This document shows, piece after piece, positions 1-4,764 of a stretch of 5,598 nt of DNA. How positions within the stretch are numbered: the first letter of the stretch is position 1; every line of letters starts with the position of its first letter. Source of the stretch: Flavipsychrobacter stenotrophus (lineage in GTDB: Bacteria; Bacteroidota; Bacteroidia; Chitinophagales; Chitinophagaceae); assembly GCA_947372365.1 (NCBI GenBank), contig CANBTK010000176.1, forward strand, positions 1 to 5,598. Reading direction: 5' to 3'. The notes below the pieces were generated by a model. It searched no databases. It had not been told where the DNA came from and was given only the letters and a program-made list of their open reading frames with translations. The position numbers and the translations under genes were made by a program.

Positions 1-1307
1 TGCTTGCCATTATAGCGGCCATCCCAGCCACCTGTGCCTTCGTACACCATATTGCCGTAGCGGTTGTACACCCTAAGGTATTTTACGCTGCATGGGCCTA
101 TAAACTCGGGTTTGAAAATATCATTCAGCCCGTCGCCATTGGGGCTAAAAGCATTGGGCATAGCTACATCTGAGTGTTCCAAAACATGAACTACGATGGT
201 GTCAGTAGCTTCGCAGCCAATTACGGCGGAGGTTACAACCACATAACTGAACACTCCAACTTCGGGGAAACTGGCTTTGGGGTTGGGAATGGTGTCGTTG
301 CTCAGGTTGTAGTTGGTGTACCAACGGTATTTGGTGCCACCGCCAGCATGAAATTGCACAGTGGCACCTTTTATAACAGCCGTGTCTTTTCGCGTAGCGG
401 CAAAAAGGCTGCTACAGTTTACCACTACCATCTGGAATTGCTGGTACACTCTATTGATGGCCACCCCTCCCCGCCACTCTATGCAGTTTACGGCCAGGAA
501 ATAGTTGCCAATCCTATCGGGCTTACCCGAAAGTATCCCGGTTGCCGGGTGTAGGTACATGCCGCCGGCAGCGCCCAATGGGTTTAGTGTGGTGGCTGGC
601 AGCACATAGTTAACGCTATCGTAGGGCCCCGCAAGCGGGAATGGCTTTATGTAGGAAACGCTGGCTCCTTTCAGGACGTTGGCCATTTCGTAGCTTACCG
701 AATCCCCGTCAGCATCTGCCGCCGAAAGGTCCATTGCAAAATCATCATTGATACAGGTTATTACCTGTGCATTGTACTTAAAAACTGCGCTGGTGTTTTT
801 ATTGATAGTGGGTGGTATTACGCAATAATAGGTAGCCCCATTATCAGCAGGGTTCACAATGTTTGCTGTGCTATTGGGGAAACAGCAGCGTTGGTAACTC
901 ACTGTGTAGCCATCAGGGCTGGGTGGCAGCACAAATTCCCTTTTGAATTCCCTTGCCAAAACGCAGGCATTATCGCCGCTTGTATTGCATGGGTTTAACG
1001 AATTCGGGGCCAGTACTGTGCTCGAAAAATAATTCACGCTTGTGTCCGCAGCTACAAGCTTATGGCTGGCGTTGCCATAAACTGCAATATAGGCGGGGTT
1101 ATCCGTCATCGTTGCATCTGGCTGCCCGTTTTGGCAATCTGCGTATATAGTAAGTAAGACTTCATAACGCTCACCTGCCCCGGTAGCCCCCAGGTATTTA
1201 TAACTCATTTTCCCGCCTATCATATGAGATGCCTGTGCAGGGATGGCTATTGCCAGCAGCAGCAAGCAGCCAAGCCATAGTATTTTGTGTAAAGGTGTGT
1301 TTGCCAT
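1..1307 (-). CDS. Secreted T9SS type B sorting-domain (CHU_C) surface protein, C-terminus cut by the window edge
   Basis: Reading the minus strand from the ATG at 1307 gives 435 codons with no stop, running off the left edge. Residues 1-26 are a signal peptide: a short basic n-region, the hydrophobic core ILWLGCLLLLAIAI, and an AQA cleavage site. The mature protein opens SHMIGGKMSYKYLG, a start shared by many Bacteroidota secreted proteins, followed by LLTIYADCQNG (51-61) and YTVSYQRCCFPNS (134-146), the paired-cysteine motif of that family. Residues about 195-300 look like a cadherin/PKD-like beta domain (DADGDSVSYEM; ATGILSGKPDRIGNYF). Residues about 305-376 form another Ig/PKD-like segment. 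At 384-400 PNAFSPNGDGLNDIFKP begins the gliding-motility-associated C-terminal domain, continuing LRVYNRYGNMVYE and WDGRYNGK. Roughly 30-40 residues should lie beyond the edge. Eleven cysteines in the mature part suggest disulfides. Export through the outer membrane by T9SS is inferred from family knowledge; ligand and function are unknown. Confidence 0.92.
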   Translation of the reverse strand, partial: MANTPLHKILWLGCLLLLAIAIPAQASHMIGGKMSYKYLGATGAGERYEVLLTIYADCQNGQPDATMTDNPAYIAVYGNASHKLVAADTSVNYFSSTVLAPNSLNPCNTSGDNACVLAREFKREFVLPPSPDGYTVSYQRCCFPNSTANIVNPADNGATYYCVIPPTINKNTSAVFKYNAQVITCINDDFAMDLSAADADGDSVSYEMANVLKGASVSYIKPFPLAGPYDSVNYVLPATTLNPLGAAGGMYLHPATGILSGKPDRIGNYFLAVNCIEWRGGVAINRVYQQFQMVVVNCSSLFAATRKDTAVIKGATVQFHAGGGTKYRWYTNYNLSNDTIPNPKASFPEVGVFSYVVVTSAVIGCEATDTIVVHVLEHSDVAMPNAFSPNGDGLNDIFKPEFIGPCSVKYLRVYNRYGNMVYEGTGGWDGRYNGK

Positions 1308-1344
1308 TGTGGGTATTTTTTGAAGTGCCAATCAACTTACAACG

Positions 1345-1352
1345 TAAATTTA
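1345..1352 (-). promoter_or_regulatory. Weak -7-like element for the T9SS type B gene
   Basis: TAAATTTA on the minus strand matches the Bacteroidota -7 consensus TAnnTTTG at all but the last base and lies 37 bases upstream of the ATG. TTG triplets occur 15 and 24 bases further upstream, neither at the usual spacing, so this is only a candidate. Confidence 0.25.
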
Positions 1353-1380
1353 ACAATATTAGTATAACAAGGCACGCAAT

Positions 1381-1412
1381 AGCCAACAGTTGGGTGGGCG
1401 CCAGGGTTAGCT
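1381..1412 (-). other. Inverted repeat downstream of the bestrophin gene, possible RNA 3' structure
   Basis: In the minus-strand transcript AGCUAAC can pair with GUUGGCU (one U-G wobble) around an 18-base loop, starting 6 bases after the bestrophin stop codon. A second short palindrome, CCAACAGTTGG, lies inside it at 1383-1393. No U-tract follows, so this is not a classic intrinsic terminator. It could protect an mRNA 3' end or be chance. Confidence 0.25.
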
Positions 1413-1418
1413 ATAAGT

Positions 1419-2300
1419 TTACGCCGAGATAATATCCTCTACATTTTTCCTGATAGTATCGGCCATCCTGTCCATAGGCAGGTCGTTAGCATCATTGCCA
1501 AAAGGGTCTTCAATTTCTTCGGCAATAAGCTCAAGGCTGGCCAGCACATAGAAAACAAAACCCACAACAGGCACCAGCAGGTAGTGCAGGCTAAACGCCA
1601 GCCCGAGCGGCAGCGTAATAGTATAAACGAAAATGAATTTTTTGATAAAAGAGCTGTAGGAGTATGGTATAGGTGTGTTCTTTATCCTTTCGCAAGCGCC
1701 ACATACGTCAAGGAATGATTGCTGTTCGTTATTGAGGAAGATGAGCTGCTCGCCCGAAATAACCCCATCGGCATATAGCCGCTGAATGCGTGCTGTTATA
1801 GTAGCCGCAATTTGCAAGGGCAGGTGCTTGGTATGGTCAAAATTCGGAATCTCGGGGTGCGGCTCGGTATCCAGTTCCAGCCGGGTGGCTTCAGCCAGCA
1901 GGTGTTTGCGCATGGCCCGGGCAAAGAGGGGTATTATTTTACGGAAGAAGGCCCGGGTAGCAGCATCGCCCACAGGCAGGAAGGCGTCTAGTTTAACCGC
2001 CAGGTTGCGGCTGTTATTAATGAGGGCACCCCATAGCTTGCGGCCCTCCCACCAGCGGTCGTAAGCAGTATTGGTGCGGAAAACCAGCAGCATGGATATT
2101 ACGAAGCCCAGCAGCGTATGCAGCATCGTAAATTGCTTCAGTGGCGTAGTATCAGGCAGGTGGAGCCAATCAGTTTCTACAAAAACAACAACAGCGCTGT
2201 AGGCACAAACTAATATGATAACAGGCGTAAGCCTGCGAAAGGTATCTGCCTTTTTGAGTTGAAACAGGTTGAGCCAGTTTCGGTTGTTATAGTTAATCAT
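1419..2300 (-). CDS. Bestrophin-family (bestrophin/UPF0187, YneE-like) ion channel
   Basis: The 293-residue product has the usual length of bacterial bestrophins. The diagnostic block FRTNTAYDRWWEGRKLWG at 74-91 follows the pore-lining hydrophobic helix (about 58-75). The C-terminal hallmark ELIAEEIEDPFGND at 257-270 leads into the NDLPMDRM segment (272-279), close to the family consensus. Hydrophobic helices are seen at about 23-41, 58-75, 220-240 and 243-260, separated by a long soluble helical region (about 95-210) including CERIKNTPIPYSYS at 202-215. Family members form pentameric inner-membrane channels; animal homologues conduct chloride, and a characterised bacterial one prefers cations, so the ion here cannot be stated. 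The ATG at 2300 begins MINYNNRNW, a natural N-terminus. The gene diverges from the yihY-like gene and has a TACATTTG -7 element 32 bases upstream. No neighbour suggests a dedicated partner. Confidence 0.93.
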   Translation of the reverse strand: MINYNNRNWLNLFQLKKADTFRRLTPVIILVCAYSAVVVFVETDWLHLPDTTPLKQFTMLHTLLGFVISMLLVFRTNTAYDRWWEGRKLWGALINNSRNLAVKLDAFLPVGDAATRAFFRKIIPLFARAMRKHLLAEATRLELDTEPHPEIPNFDHTKHLPLQIAATITARIQRLYADGVISGEQLIFLNNEQQSFLDVCGACERIKNTPIPYSYSSFIKKFIFVYTITLPLGLAFSLHYLLVPVVGFVFYVLASLELIAEEIEDPFGNDANDLPMDRMADTIRKNVEDIISA

Positions 2301-2332
2301 AAGCCTGCTTTAGTGGTGTGGAATTGTATAAA

Positions 2333-2340
2333 CAAATGTA
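2333..2340 (-). promoter_or_regulatory. Predicted -7 promoter element of the bestrophin gene
   Basis: TACATTTG on the minus strand matches TAnnTTTG exactly and ends 32 bases before the ATG, leaving a leader of roughly 25 bases. No clear -33 TTG is found 17-23 bases upstream, so the promoter is incomplete by consensus. Confidence 0.45.
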
Positions 2341-2411
2341 ACACAAAGGTTTTAGCTATCGGTAGTGCTGCGGTGCATCAATATGTTCGTTTGCAGACGG
2401 TACAGAAAGAG

Positions 2412-2431
2412 GGCTAAGGTAATGCTTAGCC
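2412..2431. repeat. Perfect 7-bp inverted repeat (hairpin or operator candidate)
   Basis: GGCTAAG and CTTAGCC are separated by 6 bases. The symmetry reads on either strand. It lies about 72 bases upstream of the bestrophin -7 element and about 157 bases upstream of the YihY one, with no T-tract on either side, so a terminator is unlikely. Confidence 0.4.
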
Positions 2432-2587
2432 GTTACTGGCGGGTCCACCAACCACCGCCGGGCAGTTAACCCTTCTTAGGATTGAAGGCCACAACTATGA
2501 AAGCCGGCATAAGGGATACCACCCGCGGCATGGGAATTATGAAACATTCCGCCCATACTGTGTAAGGCTACCGCTAAATAACACAAA

Positions 2588-2595
2588 TACATTTG
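2588..2595 (+). promoter_or_regulatory. Predicted -7 promoter element of the yihY-like gene
   Basis: TACATTTG matches TAnnTTTG exactly and ends 25 bases before the ATG. It sits inside the short inverted repeat CAAAT-AC-ATTTG (2584-2595). No good -33 TTG is visible at the usual spacing. The octamer is identical to that of the divergent bestrophin gene. Confidence 0.45.
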
Positions 2596-2616
2596 CTACT
2601 AAAATAAACTGTAGCA
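2594..2616. repeat. Perfect 6-bp inverted repeat between the -7 element and the yihY start codon
   Basis: TGCTAC and GTAGCA flank an 11-base A/T-rich spacer. The left arm overlaps the end of the -7 octamer and the right arm ends four bases before the ATG. Its span over the expected transcription start suits a repressor operator. It could also be chance, since the arms are short. Confidence 0.35.
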
Positions 2617-2620
2617 GATA

Positions 2621-3562
2621 ATGGCAGAAAAAATATCCCTAAAGGGCCTTTGGCGCGTATTGAAAGATACTGCAATAGGTTTTTCAGATGATGGTATCAC
2701 CAAAATGAGCGCATCACTTGCCTATTATACCGTCTTTTCAATGGGGCCATTGTTAGTGGTTATAATATCTTTATGTGGCCTCTTTTTTCAGCGCGAAGCC
2801 ATTGAGGGCAAAATATATGCCATCCTACAGGGCTTTGTTGGAAAAGATACCGCAATGCAACTTCAGCAGGTAATAAGAAACGCAGGCGTGGGCAATAAAG
2901 GCACAATAGCTGCGGTAATAGGCATAGCCACACTTCTATTGGGCGCAACCACGGTATTTGCTGAGATACAGGACTCCATAAATAAGATATGGGGCATTAA
3001 GCCAAAGCCCAAAAGAGGCTGGCTAAAATACGTCCAGAACAGGTTCTTATCATTTTCTGTTATTATTTCGCTCGGGTTTCTGCTGCTGGTATCCCTTGCT
3101 GTAACAGCAATAATAGAAGCTGTGAACGGGCGGCTCAAAGTAGCTTTTCCCGAAATGGCATTGGTAGTTTTCTACATCATTAACCTGATGCTATCCCTGG
3201 GTATAAGTGGGGTGATATTTGCAGTTATATTCAGGGTGTTACCTGATGCCGAAATTAAATGGCGCGACGTTATTACAGGAGCACTTGTTACGGCATTTCT
3301 TTTTATACTGGGCAAATTTGGCATTTCGCTATACATCTCCCAAACCAACGTAGGCAGCACTTATGGGGCTGCAGGTTCGCTAGTTGTGCTGCTGGTATGG
3401 ATATATTACTCTTCTATAATCTTGTATATAGGGGCAGAGTTTACCAAAGCATATGCCGTAAAATTTGGGTCGCCAATTCACCCCAACAGCTACGCCGTCA
3501 CCACGCAGGAAATAGAAATAGAAACCAAATTGACTATTCAGGAAAATGAACAAGCCAAGTAA
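2621..3562 (+). CDS. YihY/BrkB-family (UPF0761) inner-membrane protein
   Basis: The 313-residue product has the family's six hydrophobic helices, at about 31-56, 94-118, 143-168, 178-205, 216-239 and 250-276. Family signatures are MSASLAYYTVFSMGPLLVV (29-47), FAEIQDSINKIWGIKPKP (113-130), FRVLPDAEIKWRDVITGA (204-221) and VGSTYGAAGSLVVLLVWIYY (244-263), followed by ILYIGAEFTKAYA (267-279). The last 35 residues form a polar, Glu-rich cytoplasmic tail. Members are often labelled ribonuclease BN or virulence factor BrkB; the RNase BN label is a historical misassignment, and the molecular function remains unsettled (transport or envelope roles are proposed). The ATG at 2621 is preceded by an A-rich leader with no Shine-Dalgarno sequence, as is common in Bacteroidota. 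The gene looks monocistronic, with its own -7 element and a probable intrinsic terminator directly after the stop. Confidence 0.94.
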   Translation: MAEKISLKGLWRVLKDTAIGFSDDGITKMSASLAYYTVFSMGPLLVVIISLCGLFFQREAIEGKIYAILQGFVGKDTAMQLQQVIRNAGVGNKGTIAAVIGIATLLLGATTVFAEIQDSINKIWGIKPKPKRGWLKYVQNRFLSFSVIISLGFLLLVSLAVTAIIEAVNGRLKVAFPEMALVVFYIINLMLSLGISGVIFAVIFRVLPDAEIKWRDVITGALVTAFLFILGKFGISLYISQTNVGSTYGAAGSLVVLLVWIYYSSIILYIGAEFTKAYAVKFGSPIHPNSYAVTTQEIEIETKLTIQENEQAK

Positions 3563-3569
3563 TGGGCTG

Positions 3570-3594
3570 CCCGCAAATCAGCGTCGGGTTTTTT
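3570..3594 (+). terminator. Probable intrinsic terminator after the yihY-like gene
   Basis: CCCGC (3570-3574) pairs with GCGTCGGG (3581-3588; the GCGGG-equivalent bases with one bulged T), followed at once by six T residues (3589-3594). It starts 7 bases after the stop codon. A wider pairing, GGGCTG (3564-3569) with CAGCCC (3603-3608), encloses the whole structure and could form in either transcript. On the minus strand no U-tract follows, so the small lipoprotein gene may use the structure only weakly. Confidence 0.6.
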
Positions 3595-3618
3595 GCCAAT
3601 AACAGCCCAACCCTATGC

Positions 3619-3795
3619 CTAATACCAGCCACCGCCATTGCGGCCATGATAATGTTTCTTTCGGTAAGTACCATTTTGCTTTTTAATCCTGTCGTTTTTT
3701 ACGCTATTGCGGTACATCCAACCTATACAACCGCTAAACATAATTGACATCATTAACAAACCGGCTATTACAACCAAAGGGAGCCTACTTTTCAT
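3619..3795 (-). CDS. Small predicted lipoprotein (58 residues) of unknown function with a His/Gly-rich tail
   Basis: From the ATG at 3795 to a TAG at 3619-3621 the frame encodes 58 residues. The start is MKSR, then a hydrophobic run LPLVVIAGLLMMSIM, then FSGC, giving a type II signal peptide with the lipid-modified cysteine at position 23. Phe at -3 is less usual than Leu, Val or Ile. Mature residues IGWMYRNSVKNDRIKKQ are basic and lack an acidic run after the cysteine, so surface export by a Bacteroidota lipoprotein export signal is not indicated and a periplasm-facing anchor is more likely. The tail KKHYHGRNGGGWY has two histidines and a GGG run, which could bind metal, though two histidines are thin evidence. 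The gene converges on the YihY gene with 56 bases between stop codons. I do not recognise the family. An antisense frame at 3562-3747 is open too, but it lacks a signal and runs through the terminator. Confidence 0.7.
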   Translation of the reverse strand: MKSRLPLVVIAGLLMMSIMFSGCIGWMYRNSVKNDRIKKQNGTYRKKHYHGRNGGGWY

Positions 3796-3813
3796 GCTTA
3801 AATATATTTAAGC
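3796..3813. repeat. Perfect 18-bp palindrome abutting the small lipoprotein start codon
   Basis: GCTTAAATATATTTAAGC equals its own reverse complement across all 18 bases, and its end touches the ATG at 3795. As DNA it could be an operator for a dimeric regulator over the transcription start. As RNA it could fold around the ribosome entry region and limit translation. It is A/T-rich, which raises the chance of accidental symmetry, but the GC ends and exact placement are notable. Confidence 0.75.
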
Positions 3814-3814
3814 G

Positions 3815-3822
3815 TAAAGTTA
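3815..3822 (-). promoter_or_regulatory. Candidate -7 element for the small lipoprotein gene
   Basis: TAACTTTA on the minus strand fits TAnnTTTG except for the last base and lies directly upstream of the 18-bp palindrome, which would place the transcription start inside the palindrome. No clear -33 TTG is found at normal spacing. Confidence 0.3.
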
Positions 3823-3938
3823 ATATAATTAATGAAATAGCATGTTTGGTGGTAACAATTTTATACGGTTATAGGTGCGCCGTATCTACGGGCGTATGAC
3901 TTCAATTGAACCACGCGCTAAAATCACTGGTATCCCAA

Positions 3939-4538
3939 CTAAGGCTTAGTGTATGCAATCTGCACGATAATCTCATTTTCACGGTTCACAACATCCCATG
4001 GTGCATTGTAGCCCAGGTAGTTGAAGGCACCGATGGCCTGATAGCCCTTTTTCTGCAAGAGTTCCTTTAGCTCCTCTTCCTTTCTCTTGATCTTATCTTC
4101 CCCGGCAAAGCCACCAAACTTCAAAGCAGCATAATACCCCTCATCAGAATAATGGAATTTTATGCTCGTGTCATTAGGGTCCGGTAGGTCAGTCATCGTA
4201 TAGCCTGATGGCAGCACAAAACTCATCTTATTGGCGGTAGCATTGCGTTCCATGTGCACAGGTGCGGTCATGGCAATTTTCTTTTCCGTCTTATTGCCAC
4301 CAAAAATATAACCCGCCAGGGTGCGGAAGTTCTGGTTCCCACCGCGCTCTTCGCCATTGCGTTGGGTGGATACAGATGCCATTAATGCTTTAGGGTAGAA
4401 ACGTATCTCGAAACCCTCTTCCTGTTTCACAACATCATATCGTTGCCTTTCTACCTTCTTATTTGCTGCGTATGACATGTAAGTGAATAATATAAACGAG
4501 ATGACCACAATAATGATAACAACCGACATGATTTTCAT
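3939..4538 (-). CDS. SOUL-family heme-binding protein, N-terminally membrane-anchored
   Basis: The 199-residue product carries the SOUL/HBP domain from about residue 28 to the end. Signature blocks are VVKQEEGFEIRFYPKALMA (36-54), FRTLAGYIFGGN (71-82) and KKIAMTAPVHM (86-96), the family's most conserved stretch, then FVLPSGYTMTDLPDPND (107-123) and a lysine/glutamate-rich helix (149-165). SOUL proteins bind heme or tetrapyrroles; no ligand residue can be assigned here, since the vertebrate heme histidine is not generally conserved. Residues 4-24 (MSVVIIIVVISFILFTYMSYA) form an uncleaved anchor or signal peptide, suggesting a periplasm-facing domain tethered to the inner membrane. I chose the ATG at 4538, giving MKIMSVV. 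A TTG at 4556 would add six residues but gives a less natural N-terminus. The gap of 143 bases to the downstream lipoprotein gene makes co-transcription uncertain. Confidence 0.92.
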   Translation of the reverse strand: MKIMSVVIIIVVISFILFTYMSYAANKKVERQRYDVVKQEEGFEIRFYPKALMASVSTQRNGEERGGNQNFRTLAGYIFGGNKTEKKIAMTAPVHMERNATANKMSFVLPSGYTMTDLPDPNDTSIKFHYSDEGYYAALKFGGFAGEDKIKRKEEELKELLQKKGYQAIGAFNYLGYNAPWDVVNRENEIIVQIAYTKP

Positions 4539-4764
4539 ATACTGCAATATAACCAAATTTCAGGCCACTACCTTGTATTTTCTATGTAGACGGGCTAATA
4601 GATGCGAGAAAATTGCAGGGCCTATATGCCATGTTCGGGCACAGCTACGCTCTGGGGCGTTCTTCACCAGTGCAGATGTTATTCGTGAAGAACATTAACA
4701 ACGACTGAAACATTCTGCAGAGGTTGGCATTGTGTGGGCGTTTCCGCTAACAGTACCTATGCGG
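4539..4764. other. Non-coding gap between the NHL-repeat and SOUL genes
   Basis: No gene is supported in these 226 bases. The gap contains the 9-bp inverted repeat at 4659-4693, a weak CCGC/GCGG pairing at about 4745-4764 directly after the NHL gene stop, and a poor -7-like GAAATTTG on the minus strand at 4554-4561 close to the SOUL start. A plus-strand open frame across 4483-4698 overlaps the SOUL start and shows no protein features. Confidence 0.55.
4659..4693. repeat. Perfect 9-bp inverted repeat with a 17-base spacer
   Basis: GTTCTTCAC (4659-4667) and GTGAAGAAC (4685-4693) are exact reverse complements. They lie between the stop of the NHL-repeat gene and the start of the SOUL gene. No T-run follows on either strand, so a classic terminator is not supported. 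It might be a 3' stem of the NHL-gene mRNA or a regulator site upstream of the SOUL gene. Confidence 0.5.

Larger units (their letters stand above)
2301..2620. other. 320-base divergent intergenic region between the bestrophin and YihY genes
   Basis: No convincing gene lies here. It holds the two outward-facing TACATTTG elements at its ends and, between them, three structured stretches: a perfect 7-bp stem at 2412-2431, a GC-rich GGCGG/CCGCC pairing at about 2438-2459, and an imperfect hairpin at 2530-2556. The longest tidy reading frame in its middle, 22 codons from an ATG at 2497, has no recognisable features. The region is long for two simple promoters, so regulator sites or a small RNA are possible but not shown. 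Confidence 0.6.

Noticed and set aside
174..554. Plus-strand 126-codon frame
   Set aside because: It lies antisense within the T9SS type B gene, whose frame shows clear family motifs; the plus product has none.
1198..1386. Minus-strand 62-codon frame beginning MAIACLVILILLNL, looking like a signal peptide
   Set aside because: It overlaps the true signal-peptide region of the T9SS type B gene in another frame and loses all pattern after the first residues.
1786..2064. Plus-strand 92-codon frame rich in Arg and Ser
   Set aside because: Antisense to the conserved bestrophin gene; the composition is typical of a shadow frame.
2497..2565. 22-codon frame starting MKAGIRD in the divergent intergenic region
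   Set aside because: Too short to judge, with no hydrophobic segment, leader-peptide pattern or ribosome site; it cannot be told from chance.
2621..3562. Annotation as ribonuclease BN
   Set aside because: The six-helix membrane protein has no nuclease motif; the label comes from an old misassignment in this family.
3562..3747. Plus-strand 61-codon frame whose ATG overlaps the yihY stop (TAATG), suggesting translational coupling
   Set aside because: It runs through the probable terminator and is in exact codon register with the lipoprotein gene on the other strand, so its hydrophobic look is the complement of Lys/Arg codons there. It has no signal or known motif.
3901..3910. Perfect 10-bp palindrome TTCAATTGAA downstream of the SOUL gene
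   Set aside because: A short A/T-rich palindrome is common by chance, and it has no T-tract or clear promoter nearby.
4539..4556. TTG-initiated extension of the SOUL protein by six residues
   Set aside because: The ATG at 4538 gives a standard MK-hydrophobic N-terminus and a TTG start has no supporting ribosome site.
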